Translations under genes and position numbers: made by a program
Notes under the pieces: model-generated
The model's input: the letters and a program-made list of their open reading frames with translations, nothing else
Databases searched by the model: none
What the model was told of the DNA's origin: nothing
Origin: Methylosinus sp. Ce-a6
Lineage (GTDB): Bacteria; Pseudomonadota; Alphaproteobacteria; Rhizobiales; Beijerinckiaceae
Direction of reading: 5' to 3'
Length of the DNA: 64,000 nt
Assembly (NCBI RefSeq): GCF_009811655.1
Contig: NZ_BGJX01000004.1
Span: 1 to 64,000 of the forward strand
Part shown: positions 1-8,546 of the stretch, in pieces
Layout of the letters: each line of letters starts with the position of its first letter
How positions within the stretch are numbered: position 1 is the first letter of the stretch

Positions 1-47
1 GCCGTCGTCTCGGCCAGAGCCTCGAAGTCGCGTCCGCTCGCGTCCAT
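1..47 (-). CDS. 5' end of an unidentified gene (partial)
   Basis: An ATG at 47 on the minus strand opens a frame that runs off the left edge, giving about 15 residues beginning MDASGRDFEALAE. A G-rich stretch suitable as a ribosome binding site lies just upstream. Too little is present to name a product; it would be transcribed divergently from the GtrA gene. Confidence 0.4.
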   Translation of the reverse strand, partial: MDASGRDFEALAETT

Positions 48-188
48 CGCAATCCCCCAAAGATCGAATCAGAGGATTCCGACAGATTCAGCTCAGACGC
101 GTCTTGTCACCTATTTCTTCACCCGATCGCCCTGCCCCGCTGATAGGCTCCACTCGCGCGGCGGCGTGAAACATGCGATCGTCTCGCC

Positions 189-575
189 ATGTCGCTCCCC
201 CGCCAGCTCTCGGTCTTCGCGCTTGTCGGCGTCGTCGCGACAACCCTTCATTATGTCGTGCTCGTCGGCCTCGTGGAGCTCGCCGCCTGGCCGCCCGTCT
301 CGGGCGCGCTCGCCGGCTATCTCTCCGGCGGAATCGTCTCCTATCTCCTCAATCGACGGCATACGTTCGAGAGCGACCGCCCGCATGAGGAGACGACCTG
401 GCGCTTCGCCCTCGTCGCCTTCGTCGGATTCTGCCTGACTTACGGCTTCATGGGCCTCTTCGTGGAGCGACTGGGCGCGCCCTATCTGCCGGCGCAGGTC
501 GTCACGACGGGAATCGTCTTCTTCTGGTCCTATCTCGGCAATCGCCTGTGGACCTTCCGCACCGGGCCGGCCTGA
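189..575 (+). CDS. GtrA-like membrane protein
   Basis: The 128-residue product has four hydrophobic segments (about residues 7-30, 37-54, 70-88 and 97-118) separated by short basic loops, the size and topology of the GtrA/DPMS family (PF04138). Members act in the inner membrane, usually in moving or presenting polyprenyl-linked sugars for polysaccharide modification. The pattern NRRHTFES after the second segment and NRLWTF near the C-terminus are family hallmarks. No glycosyltransferase partner is visible nearby, so the substrate is unknown. It ends directly against the convergent gene at 576. Confidence 0.85.
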   Translation: MSLPRQLSVFALVGVVATTLHYVVLVGLVELAAWPPVSGALAGYLSGGIVSYLLNRRHTFESDRPHEETTWRFALVAFVGFCLTYGFMGLFVERLGAPYLPAQVVTTGIVFFWSYLGNRLWTFRTGPA

Positions 576-1397
576 TCACCCGCCGACATTCTGAATGCGG
601 CCCCATGTGCTCTTCGTGCCCCAGATTCCCTGGCGCAGCGCCTCCAATTGCACGATCTGGCTGTGATCGACGAAGAGATTGACGTCATTGCCGTAGTTCT
701 TCACATACCATTCGAAGACCGGCGGATCGGCGGCTTCGAACATCACTTTTTCGAGGCCGAGCTTATCGATGACGCGCGCGGCGACATCGGTGCGCCAGCG
801 CTTCACATTCTCGGTGATCCCCTCGCTCTCGATCATGATGATGTCGGCTCCGGCGTCGAGCGCGCGCTCGGCCTCGGCGAGGAGCCAGGAGACGTCGCGC
901 GTTCCCTCGGCCTCCAATTCCGAGGCCGGCGTGTCGCCGCCCGCGCCGAATTGAATGCCGACCTCTGGCTTGGCCTTCAGCCCGGCCTTCTTCACCATGC
1001 GCACGAGGCGCAACATGCTCTCGATCGGCAGGCTGACGAAGCCCGCGGAGATTTCGATCACGTCGAAGCCGAGCGACTTCGCCTCCTCGATGTAATGAGC
1101 GACGGCCTCGGGCCCGAAGCGCAGCACATTCTCGATCCAGCCGCCGGTCGAAATATAGGCGCCATGGTCATGCGCGGTCTTGTTGAAGCTCTTCACCGCC
1201 TCGGGCGGCATCAGCGCGAAGGACCCGCCGGCATATTTCACGCCGTCGATCCATTCGCCCATCGTCTCGAAGAGATCGGCGAGATGGCGCTTTCCATAGG
1301 CGCTGTAATAGGACCCGCGAATCTCGGTGACGCCGCGCTTGCGGGGCTTCTGCGTCCGCACGGCGCGGGGGATGAAGGAGAATGTGGTCTCGGCCAT
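576..1397 (-). CDS. Phosphosulfolactate synthase-like protein (ComA family)
   Basis: This 273-residue protein fits the (2R)-phospho-3-sulfolactate synthase family (PF02679), a TIM-barrel enzyme that adds sulfite to phosphoenolpyruvate in coenzyme M synthesis. Family-like segments include YYSAYGKRHLADLFE near residue 30, the KAGLKAKPEVGIQFG strand near 140 and the ADIIMIESEGITENVKRW motif near 186, with an acidic pair (IESEG) in the metal/phosphate region. The family is well characterised in methanogens; in bacteria homologues occur in a CoM pathway and in genomes with no other CoM gene. The neighbour upstream is an MmgE/PrpD protein 33 bases away on the same strand, so the two probably form an operon. 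No other CoM gene is present here, so the physiological product is uncertain. Confidence 0.85.
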   Translation of the reverse strand: MAETTFSFIPRAVRTQKPRKRGVTEIRGSYYSAYGKRHLADLFETMGEWIDGVKYAGGSFALMPPEAVKSFNKTAHDHGAYISTGGWIENVLRFGPEAVAHYIEEAKSLGFDVIEISAGFVSLPIESMLRLVRMVKKAGLKAKPEVGIQFGAGGDTPASELEAEGTRDVSWLLAEAERALDAGADIIMIESEGITENVKRWRTDVAARVIDKLGLEKVMFEAADPPVFEWYVKNYGNDVNLFVDHSQIVQLEALRQGIWGTKSTWGRIQNVGG

Positions 1398-1430
1398 GGC
1401 GTTTCATCCTCATGCTGGAAATGCGAGCCT

Positions 1431-2825
1431 TCAGCCTCGCATTCGTCCCTCCCCCTCCGACGACGCGCCGATGCGTCCGAGCAGCTCCGTCAGCTCCGAA
1501 ACCTGCCGGCGCTCCAGCGTCTCGACGATCTCGGCGACGGCGTCGCGCTCTTCGGCGCTGGTCTTCCCCCGCGTCACGCGATCGAATTTTTGCCGCGCCG
1601 CCGCCCAGTCGAAAGGATCGGTGTAGAAGCCGTGATAATCGCCGCGCGCGCAGGCCAGCAGGCGCCCGTCCTCGAGCTCGATCGCCAGACGCGCCGGCAG
1701 CCATTTCGGAAACAGCGCGGAGAGCTCGGCCGAGGACGCGATCTTCACTTTGCGCATGAGACTCTGCACATCCTCGGCGAGGATTCGCGCCGGCTCATAT
1801 TGCTCCGGCTGCACCTCTCCGTCGATGAGCGCGACGGCGAGCATATAGGGAAGGCTGTGATCGGCCTCCTCCTTGTTGCGCACGAGGCGCTTGTCGCCCT
1901 CCTCGCCGCCGCCGATGATCTGAAAGGCGACGGCGAATGTCTCGAGCCGCGCCTCGCGCGCCGCCGCCGCCGAAAATCCCGGACGCGCGCGAATCTCCAG
2001 CGCCGCGTCGATCGCCGATTGCGAATGAATCTCGGCATTGTGCTTCTTGACGATGGTGCGCGTCACGCTCTCCAAGTCCTCGCGCGGCCAGTCGATCTCG
2101 AAGGGGCCGGCGATCGTCTCCTTGAACCCCTTATTGCCTTCGAACACCTCCGCCGGCCCGGTGATCCCATGCGCGGCGAGCAGCGCCGCATGAGTCGCCG
2201 CCATCGCCGTATTGGGATAGGCGAGACCCTTCCAATGCGAGAGCGCGCCGGTGCGCGTCACCCGCAGCGCATTATTGGCGGTTCCGCTGATGGCGATGGC
2301 GTTGGCGATTTTCTCGCGCGGGAGACGCAGCGCCTTGGCGACGCCGGCGGCGGCCGCATAGGCGCCCTGCGTCGTATGGTCGAAACCCCGCGCACGCACG
2401 GGCGCGACATCGCTCAGCCGCGTATGGACCTGATAGGCGACGGCGAGCGCGGTCAAAAATTCCGCGCCGCTCGCGTCGCTTTTCTCCGCCGCGGCGAGGA
2501 CCGCGCCGAGATTGTCGGAAGGATGGCAGGTCTCGCCGGGGGCGAGATAGCTGTCCATGAAATCGAGATAGCGGGAGAGCGCGCCATTATAGAAGGCGGC
2601 GCGGTCGGGCGCGGTCTTAGCCCCGCCGATGAGCGTCGCGACCGGCGCGCCGCCGAGCTCTCGCGTCATCTCGCGGATCGCGGCGATCGGCGGCGCGTCC
2701 AGCGCGCCTATGGCGACGCCGATCGTATCGAGAACGCGGATTTTCAATTGCCGCAGCGCGGCGTCGCTCATCTCCTCGAGCCGCGCCCGTTCGACGAATT
2801 CCGCGAGCGTCTGAACCTCGGTCAT
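1431..2825 (-). CDS. MmgE/PrpD family protein
   Basis: The 464-residue product matches the MmgE/PrpD superfamily (2-methylcitrate dehydratase and related enzymes) throughout its length. Characteristic stretches are VLDTIGVAIGAL near residue 30, the N-terminal all-helical domain with YLDFMDSYLAPGETCHPSDN around 86-105, the GFDHTTQGAYAAAAG segment near 146, and the middle KKHNAEIHSQSAIDAALE motif. It lacks company from the methylcitrate cycle (no prpB or prpC near), so a dehydratase or isomerase on another hydroxy acid is as likely. It is probably co-transcribed with the phosphosulfolactate synthase-like gene directly downstream. Confidence 0.85.
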   Translation of the reverse strand: MTEVQTLAEFVERARLEEMSDAALRQLKIRVLDTIGVAIGALDAPPIAAIREMTRELGGAPVATLIGGAKTAPDRAAFYNGALSRYLDFMDSYLAPGETCHPSDNLGAVLAAAEKSDASGAEFLTALAVAYQVHTRLSDVAPVRARGFDHTTQGAYAAAAGVAKALRLPREKIANAIAISGTANNALRVTRTGALSHWKGLAYPNTAMAATHAALLAAHGITGPAEVFEGNKGFKETIAGPFEIDWPREDLESVTRTIVKKHNAEIHSQSAIDAALEIRARPGFSAAAAREARLETFAVAFQIIGGGEEGDKRLVRNKEEADHSLPYMLAVALIDGEVQPEQYEPARILAEDVQSLMRKVKIASSAELSALFPKWLPARLAIELEDGRLLACARGDYHGFYTDPFDWAAARQKFDRVTRGKTSAEERDAVAEIVETLERRQVSELTELLGRIGASSEGEGRMRG

Positions 2826-2916
2826 GTGCGAGATTCCCTGCAGGCGGCGTATGTGTCGCGATGAAGCGCGAATTCAAGCCTTGGCGTCTCGGCGGCTTTT
2901 TCATGAGACGCGAAGC

Positions 2917-5394
2917 TCACGTTCCCCGTGGCTTCGCCCGCGTCGTCGCCGCCGCGCTCGCGGGATCGTCGGGCCATGGATGGCGCGGATAACGCCCCTT
3001 CATCTCGCGCTTCACCTCGGCCCAGGAGCCGGCCCAGAAACCGGGAAGATCGCGCGTCGTCTGGATCGGGCGATGGGCCGGGGACAAAAGCTCCAACGTT
3101 ACGGGAACGCGGCCCTTGGCGAGCGTCGGATGGACCGAGAGGCCGAATAATTCCTGCACCCGCACCGACAGCAGCGGGCCATTGGCGGCGGCATAGTCGA
3201 GCGCGTGGCTCGATCCGGCGGGCGTCTCGAAAAAGGCCGGCGCCTCCTGGTCGAGGCGCCGCGCCAGCTCATAAGGGAGCAGCGCCGCGAGCGCGGCGCC
3301 GAGATCATCGGCGGTTATGGCGGAAAGGCTCGCGCGGCCGAGGATGAAAGGCGCGAGCCAGTCCTCGATGCTTTTCGCGAGGCCCTCGTCGCTCACATCC
3401 GGCCAGGCTTCGTCGCCCTCGGCGCGTCGCAAAAAGGCGATGCGGTCGCGCAATTGCGCCTGCGCCTTGCTCCAGGAAAGACGCGCGATCCCGAGCTCCG
3501 CGGCGCCGCGGGCGAGGCTGCGGGCGTTCTCCTCGCTCGCCTCGACCGCGAGATTCTGCTCGGCGAGCCGGATCGCGCCGAGCCGCCGAAAGCGCCGCCG
3601 CCGCAGGCTCGCGCTCCGCGCATCGAAAATCGTTTCGTCGCGCGTCTCGATCCGATCGGCGCCGATGCGCTCCACCTCTTCGCCGGTGAGCGCGCAGGCG
3701 GCGAGTATGCGCGCCTGCGCGGCGCGGCCGGCGATTTCCGCTATCGCCAGAAAGGGCGCGCGGGCGAGATGATCCTGCGGGCCGACGGCGGCGGCGCGGC
3801 CGTTCGCCATCAGAAATTCGTCGCCCGCACCGCGCGCCTTGGCGATGCGGTCGGGATAGGCCATGGCGACGAGCGCGCCATCCGAGAGATCGGCGTCCGC
3901 CTCGCGCCGCGCGGCCGCTTTCGCCTGCTTCGCCCAAGAGGCCGAGAGCCGTTGCGCGTCACGGGCGCGGCGCGAGTTGTCGGAGCGAAAACGATCGAGG
4001 CGTTCGGAGAGATCGCAGGAGGGTCCTCCGAGCCCGCGCTCCGAAAGGAGAAGGGCGAGATCGGCGGCGCGTTCCGCCTCGCCATGACGCGCCGCCTCGA
4101 GGATCATGCGCGAAAGCCGCGGCGCGAGCGGCAGAGCGCGGATCGCCTGTCCCATCGGCGTGAGCGCGCCCGCCTCGTCCAGCGCGCCGAGCTCGCGCAG
4201 CAGCGCGACGGCCTCCTTCCAGGCCGGCGCCGGCGGCGGATCGAGCCAGGCGAGCCGACCCGGATCGTCGAGGCCCCAGGAGCGCAGATCGAGCGCGAGA
4301 CCGGAGAGGTCGGCGGCGAGAATTTCCGGCGCGGCGAAAGCGGGAAGCGAGACGGTCGTCGCCTCGTCCCACAGGCGATAGCAGACGCCCGCCTCGGTGC
4401 GCCCCGCTCGACCGCGGCGCTGATCGACGCTCGCCCGCGCCGCGCGCACCGTCTCGAGCCGCGTGAGGCCGAGATCGGGCTCGAACACCGCGACCCGAGA
4501 GAGGCCGCTGTCGATGACGACGCGCACGCCCTCGATCGTCAGCGAGGTCTCGGCGATCGATGTGGCGAGCGTCACCTTGCGCCGCCCCGGCGCGGCGGGC
4601 GCGACGGCGAGATCCTGCTCCTTGCGGTCCATCGCGCCATAGAGCGGCGCGATATCGACATCCGTCGGAAGACGCCGCTCGGAAAGCAGAGTCGCGACGC
4701 GCTGAATCTCCCCCTGTCCCGGCAGAAAGACGAGGATCGAGCCCCTCTCTTCCGCGAGCGCGCGCGAGACGGCGCGGACGACCGCCTCCTCCAGTCGCTC
4801 GCTCGCGTCGCGGCCGAGATGGCGCGTCTCCACCGGAAAGGCGCGGCCCTCGCTCTCGACGACCTCGGCGCCGTCCATCAGAGCGGCGACGCGCGCGCCG
4901 TCGAGCGTCGCCGACATGACCACGATGCGCAGATCGTCGCGCAGCCCGCCTTGCGCGTCGAGCGCCAGCGCGAGGCCGACATCGGCGTCGAGCGAGCGCT
5001 CGTGGAACTCGTCGAAGAGAACCGCGGCGACCCCGTCGAGCATGGGATCGTCGAGGATCATGCGCGCGAAGACGCCCTCGGTGACGACCTCGACGCGCGT
5101 CTTCGTCGAGACCTTGGATTCGAGCCTCATGCGCAGGCCGATCGTCTCGCCGACGGATTCGCGCAAGGTCGCGGCCATGCGGGCGGCCGCCGCGCGCGCG
5201 GCGAGGCGGCGCGGCTCGAGCAGGATGATCTTGCCTCCCTTCGCCCAATCGGCGTCCAGCAGAGCGAGCGGGATGCGCGTCGTCTTGCCGGCGCCCGGCG
5301 GCGCGACGACGACGAGGTTGCGCGCCGCGCCGAGCGCCGCCGTCACGCGCGGCAGAACCTCGTCGATCGGCAGTGCGTCGGAGAATGCGATCAA
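2917..5394 (-). CDS. hrpB: ATP-dependent helicase HrpB
   Basis: An 825-residue DEAH-box helicase of the HrpB type. Visible motifs are Walker A (PPGAGKTTR, about residues 32-40), the DEFH box in LFDEFHERS (about 128-131), motif III SATLDG, and the motif VI region QRRGRAGRTEAG in the second RecA domain. The HA2/OB region and the HrpB C-terminal domain, ending with a PGFWAGSWAEVKREMKGRYP-like segment, complete the usual length of about 820. The start shown is a TTG at 5394, since no in-frame ATG gives a better N-terminus before MIAFSDALP. HrpB is a broadly conserved but poorly defined RNA helicase. Confidence 0.95.
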   Translation of the reverse strand: MIAFSDALPIDEVLPRVTAALGAARNLVVVAPPGAGKTTRIPLALLDADWAKGGKIILLEPRRLAARAAAARMAATLRESVGETIGLRMRLESKVSTKTRVEVVTEGVFARMILDDPMLDGVAAVLFDEFHERSLDADVGLALALDAQGGLRDDLRIVVMSATLDGARVAALMDGAEVVESEGRAFPVETRHLGRDASERLEEAVVRAVSRALAEERGSILVFLPGQGEIQRVATLLSERRLPTDVDIAPLYGAMDRKEQDLAVAPAAPGRRKVTLATSIAETSLTIEGVRVVIDSGLSRVAVFEPDLGLTRLETVRAARASVDQRRGRAGRTEAGVCYRLWDEATTVSLPAFAAPEILAADLSGLALDLRSWGLDDPGRLAWLDPPPAPAWKEAVALLRELGALDEAGALTPMGQAIRALPLAPRLSRMILEAARHGEAERAADLALLLSERGLGGPSCDLSERLDRFRSDNSRRARDAQRLSASWAKQAKAAARREADADLSDGALVAMAYPDRIAKARGAGDEFLMANGRAAAVGPQDHLARAPFLAIAEIAGRAAQARILAACALTGEEVERIGADRIETRDETIFDARSASLRRRRFRRLGAIRLAEQNLAVEASEENARSLARGAAELGIARLSWSKAQAQLRDRIAFLRRAEGDEAWPDVSDEGLAKSIEDWLAPFILGRASLSAITADDLGAALAALLPYELARRLDQEAPAFFETPAGSSHALDYAAANGPLLSVRVQELFGLSVHPTLAKGRVPVTLELLSPAHRPIQTTRDLPGFWAGSWAEVKREMKGRYPRHPWPDDPASAAATTRAKPRGT

Positions 5395-5409
5395 AGACGC
5401 GTTCGCGCT

Positions 5410-5531
5410 TCAGAGCGCGGGCCGCGCTCGCTTCTGCTCGGCGATGATCTCGTCCTCGATCTTCTCATAGACGCCCTTGGGGATGATGTTCTTTTGATAC
5501 CGGCTGCTCTCGGAGAGGCAGGGGCGAACGC
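5410..5531 (-). pseudogene. Open frame without a start codon, possible 3' gene remnant
   Basis: Between hrpB and hisN an open frame on the minus strand encodes a well-behaved peptide tail (SRYQKNIIPKGVYEKIEDE, then IIAEQKRARPAL) ending in TGA at 5410-5412. The codon composition looks coding. The frame is open only back to a TGA at 5563-5565 inside hisN and contains no ATG, GTG or TTG, so it cannot be translated as a stand-alone gene from a normal start. I read it as the 3' end of a gene whose front was lost, but I do not recognise the parent family. Confidence 0.35.
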
Positions 5532-6365
5532 CTACCCCTTCGCCAACATCGCCATCGCCGCCTCATGCGCGCGCCGGTCGCCGGCGGCGACGATCGCGCC
5601 GCCCTGCGCCGCCGAGCCGCCGTCCCAGGTGGTGACGATCCCGCCGGCGCCTTCGACGATCGGGATCAGCGCGACGATGTCGTAAGGATTGAGATTGGTT
5701 TCGATGACGAGATCGACATGGCCCGCCGCGAGCGCGCAATAGGCGTAGCAGTCGCCGCCATAGCGCGACAGGCGCGTTTGCGCCTCCACACGGAAGAAGG
5801 CGTCGCGCAAATTTTCGTCGATGAGCTTGGGCGAGGTCGTCATCAGCGTCGCCTCGGCGAGGGAAGCGCAGGGGCGCGTCTGCAGCTTGCGGCGCTCCTC
5901 GACGGCGGGCTGCGCCTTCCAGTTGGACTCGGAATGGCGCCGCCGCGCCGGCCCGCGCCAGAAGGCCGCCTCGCCGTCGCCGGAGAATCGCTCGCGCGTG
6001 AAGGGCTGGTGCATCAGCCCATAGCAGGGCCTCCCGCGATGCTCGAGGCCGATGAGCGTGCCCCAGAGCGGCAGGCCGCAGATGAAGCTCTTGGTGCCGT
6101 CGATCGGATCGAGCACCCAGACATATTCGGCGTCCACGCGGGCGTCGCCGAATTCCTCGCCGATGATCCCATGATCGGGAAAGGCGCCCTCGATGAGCCG
6201 CCGCATGGCGATCTCGGCGGCGCGGTCGGCCTCGGTCACCGGATCGAAGGCGCCGCCATGGGCCTTGTCCTCGGCGGCGAGGCTCGTGCGGAAGAAGGGC
6301 AGGATCGCTTCGCCGGAGGCGTCGGCCAGGCGTTCGACGAATTTCTCGAAATCGACGGCGGTCAT
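5532..6365 (-). CDS. hisN: Histidinol-phosphatase, inositol monophosphatase family
   Basis: The 277-residue protein has the metal-binding signature of the inositol monophosphatase fold: GEEFG near residue 70 and WVLDPIDGTKSFICG near 82-96, with the second aspartate in NPYDIVALIPIVEGAGG near 228-244. The 'DPIDGTKSFI..LPLWGTLIGL' form is typical of HisN, the alphaproteobacterial histidinol-phosphate phosphatase of histidine biosynthesis, rather than SuhB. A second family member at 9910 has the SuhB form. The gene is preceded by a partial copy of a repeat family and followed by the remnant frame at 5410-5531. Confidence 0.85.
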   Translation of the reverse strand: MTAVDFEKFVERLADASGEAILPFFRTSLAAEDKAHGGAFDPVTEADRAAEIAMRRLIEGAFPDHGIIGEEFGDARVDAEYVWVLDPIDGTKSFICGLPLWGTLIGLEHRGRPCYGLMHQPFTRERFSGDGEAAFWRGPARRRHSESNWKAQPAVEERRKLQTRPCASLAEATLMTTSPKLIDENLRDAFFRVEAQTRLSRYGGDCYAYCALAAGHVDLVIETNLNPYDIVALIPIVEGAGGIVTTWDGGSAAQGGAIVAAGDRRAHEAAMAMLAKG

Positions 6366-6382
6366 TCGCCTCTCCGGGCGCT

Positions 6383-6430
6383 GAGTCTAGTGTCTTTTGT
6401 TTCGACGCGTCCGCTTCGGCTGGAAACGCC
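6383..6430. repeat. Partial copy of intergenic repeat family B
   Basis: The gap between two minus-strand genes holds a gtctttt tract followed by ttcggctggaaacgcc. The same blocks recur at 11211-11309, 22481-22590 and 33096-33165, so this looks like a shortened copy of that family. Confidence 0.55.
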
Positions 6431-7357
6431 CTATTCGGCGGCGTCGCGCTGCTCGCGCGGCGCGACGATCTGCGTCAACAGCCGCACGATCTCGCCGAGA
6501 CGGGAGGCGATGAGGTCGAAGTCGACGCCGCGGCGCAGATCGGCCTCGTTCATATAGAGATTTCGTGAAATCTCGATCTGCACCGCATGCCAGCCGGCGC
6601 TAGGCTTGCCGTAGTGCTCGGTGATGTAGCCGCCGGCGTAGGGTCGGTTGCGCTGCACGTGATAGCCCCACTGCCGCAGCCGCGTCTCTATGGCCTCGAC
6701 GACGTCCGAGGAGCAGCTCGCGCCGAAACGGTCGCCGATCACGAAATCGGGCTTGCGCTTCTCGCCGCGCCCGGTCGCGCTCTCCTTGGCGACATTCGAA
6801 GGCATGGAGTGACAGTCGACGAGCAGCGCCACGCCGAAACGCCGGCGCGCCCGCTCCATCAAAGAGCGCAGCGCCGCGTGATAGGGCTTGTGCAGGCTCT
6901 CGATGCGGTGGAGCGCCTCGGCGACGCGCAGCCGGCCGGAATAGATCTCGCGCGCGTCGGCGACGACGCGGGGAATGGCGCCGAGGCCCGCCGCCACGCG
7001 CAGCGACCGCGTATTGGCGAAATCGGGCAGCGCATCCTCGAACATGCGCGGATCGAGCTCATAGGGCTCGCGGTTCAAATCGAGATAGGCGCGCGGAAAA
7101 TGCGCCTTGAGCAGCGGCGCGCCGAGCGCGGGGGCGCGGGCGAAGAGATCCTGCACATGGGCGTCCTCCGAACGGCGCAAGCTCGTAATGTCGAGCCGCG
7201 AGCGCGCGAGAAAGCTCGCCGGATAGACGTCGCCGGAGTGCGGCGAGGACAACACGAGCGGCGAGGCGAGCTCGGCCGGCTCGACCAGCTCGAACGGAAG
7301 GCTGAGCTCGGGATCGACGGGCGTCTGGCTATCGTGCAGCTCCTCGTCCTTCACCAT
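6431..7357 (-). CDS. N-formylglutamate amidohydrolase
   Basis: A 308-residue protein of the N-formylglutamate amidohydrolase family (PF05013), which hydrolyses N-formyl-L-glutamate to glutamate and formate at the end of one histidine degradation route. The family signatures are visible: SSPHSGDVYP near residue 38, a zinc-site HFPRAYLDLNREPYELDP block near 84, VDCHSMPS near 175, and the NRPYAGGYITEHYG/AVQIEISRNLYMNE region near 240-270. No other hut gene is nearby; hisN lies immediately downstream. In related bacteria I recall this gene sitting next to cpdR, as it does here. Confidence 0.9.
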   Translation of the reverse strand: MVKDEELHDSQTPVDPELSLPFELVEPAELASPLVLSSPHSGDVYPASFLARSRLDITSLRRSEDAHVQDLFARAPALGAPLLKAHFPRAYLDLNREPYELDPRMFEDALPDFANTRSLRVAAGLGAIPRVVADAREIYSGRLRVAEALHRIESLHKPYHAALRSLMERARRRFGVALLVDCHSMPSNVAKESATGRGEKRKPDFVIGDRFGASCSSDVVEAIETRLRQWGYHVQRNRPYAGGYITEHYGKPSAGWHAVQIEISRNLYMNEADLRRGVDFDLIASRLGEIVRLLTQIVAPREQRDAAE

Positions 7358-7564
7358 CGGCGCCTCTCCGATCCGCCCCTCATCTCGCCCCTCGAAAGAA
7401 TAACGCGGAAAAGCAGCATAGACTCATCGGCGCGCATATTCCCGAAAATTTCCGTTCATGCGAAACAAGGGCCAGAATCTCCACCGCAGCCCTGAGCGGG
7501 TCCCTATTTTCACCCGATTTTTACCAAACTGCGCCCTTATGTCATAGAACATGCGAGGAGCGAT

Positions 7565-7939
7565 ATGACCGATAAGATTGCCGCGAAAATCCTGCTGGCG
7601 GAAGACGACACCGACATGCGCCGCTTCCTGGTGCGCGCGCTGCAGACGGCCGGATTCTCCGTCACCTCCTTCGACAACGGCCTCTCCGCCTATGATCAGC
7701 TCCGCGTCGAGCCCTTCGAGCTGCTGCTCACCGATATCGTCATGCCGGAGATGGACGGCATCGAGCTCGCGCGGCGCGCGACCGAGCTCGACCCGGACAT
7801 AAAAGTTATGTTCATCACGGGCTTTGCGGCCGTCGCCCTCAATCCGGACAATCAGGCGCCTCGGCAAGCCAAAATCCTCTCCAAGCCCTTCCACCTCAGG
7901 GACCTCGTCAACGAGGTGCAGCGCCTGCTCGCGGCCTGA
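7565..7939 (+). CDS. cpdR: Cell-cycle response regulator CpdR
   Basis: A stand-alone receiver domain of 124 residues with no output domain. The acidic pocket (AEDDTD, residues 12-17), the phosphorylated aspartate in [14 protein letters not shown] (near 58), the conserved threonine (FITGFAA) and the lysine in KILSKPFHL are all present. Sequence and length match CpdR, which in its unphosphorylated form primes ClpXP to degrade CtrA-class regulators and other substrates during the alphaproteobacterial cell cycle. A clear GAGGAG ribosome binding site precedes the ATG. The rcdA gene, a second adaptor of the same machinery, is 600 bases downstream. Confidence 0.93.
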   Translation: MTDKIAAKILLAEDDTDMRRFLVRALQTAGFSVTSFDNGLSAYDQLRVEPFELLLTDIVMPEMDGIELARRATELDPDIKVMFITGFAAVALNPDNQAPRQAKILSKPFHLRDLVNEVQRLLAA

Positions 7940-8066
7940 GCGCCGAGAACAGAGCGACGCTCCGGCGCGAGCCCGCGCGGCGCGCGACCTTGCTCCTTTT
8001 CGCGCCATGCGCTATGAGCGCCGCCAAACGCCGGCGCCGGCGCGGCTCTCATTCCGAGGAAAGACG

Positions 8067-8297
8067 ATGAAGAAGGAAATCCATCCCGACTATCACACGA
8101 TCAGAGTCGTGATGACCGACGGAACGGAATATTTCACCCGCTCGACCTGGGGCTCCGAGGGCGACACGCTCAATCTCGATATCGATCCCAAGACCCATCC
8201 GGCCTGGACCGGCGGTTCCGCGCAGCTGCTCGACCGCGGCGGCCGCCTCTCGCGCTTCAACTCGCGCTTCGGCAATCTGTCCTTCGGCAAGAAGTAA
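8067..8297 (+). CDS. rpmE: 50S ribosomal protein L31
   Basis: The 76-residue product begins [20 protein letters not shown] and ends [14 protein letters not shown], matching bacterial L31. The zinc-binding cysteine pairs of the classical C+ form are absent, so it is the zinc-independent C- type common in this group. A ribosome binding site (GAGGAAAG) precedes the ATG at 8067 and a strong intrinsic terminator follows at once. Confidence 0.96.
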   Translation: MKKEIHPDYHTIRVVMTDGTEYFTRSTWGSEGDTLNLDIDPKTHPAWTGGSAQLLDRGGRLSRFNSRFGNLSFGKK

Positions 8298-8320
8298 GCG
8301 CGCCGCCGGACGGCTCGAAA

Positions 8321-8357
8321 AAAAAAGCCGCGCTCCGGGCGCGGCTTTCGTTTTTCT
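8321..8357 (+). terminator. Intrinsic terminator after rpmE
   Basis: A perfect 10-bp stem (aaagccgcgc / gcgcggcttt, 8324-8333 with 8339-8348) and a five-base loop is followed by cgttttt and preceded by an A-run, so it could work in both directions. Confidence 0.9.
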
Positions 8358-8380
8358 GCCTCTCATACGGCTTCCACGCG

Positions 8381-8508
8381 GACACTTCGCATACCGCCCC
8401 GTCCGTCATTGCGAGCGAAGCGAAGCAATCCAGCGCCGTGGGGCGGCTCTGGATTGCTTCGTCGCTCCACTCCTCGCAAATGACGGACGGGGCGGAATGC
8501 GAAGTGTT
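8381..8508. repeat. REP-like palindromic element, family A
   Basis: Long imperfect inverted repeat: cgtcattgcgagcgaagcg with gcaatccag on the left, ctggattgcttcg with ctcgcaaatgacg on the right. In this copy the arms extend outward to acacttcgcat and atgcgaagtgt. The core recurs at 15981, 20524, 47864, 47961, 48361 and 58460. Confidence 0.85.
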
Positions 8509-8546
8509 CACGCAGAAACGATATTACGCGGTCACAGCCCGGTGTT

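Noticed and set aside
648-2864. Long plus-strand frame opposite the ComA-like and MmgE/PrpD genes
   Set aside because: Both minus-strand genes show clear family motifs; the plus frame is a GC-driven shadow. The same holds for the frames opposite nrdJ, ilvD and the autotransporter gene.
3205-5685. Very long open frame on the plus strand opposite hrpB
   Set aside because: It is the complement of a well-supported helicase gene. High GC keeps antisense frames open, and its product is arginine/leucine-rich with no domain.
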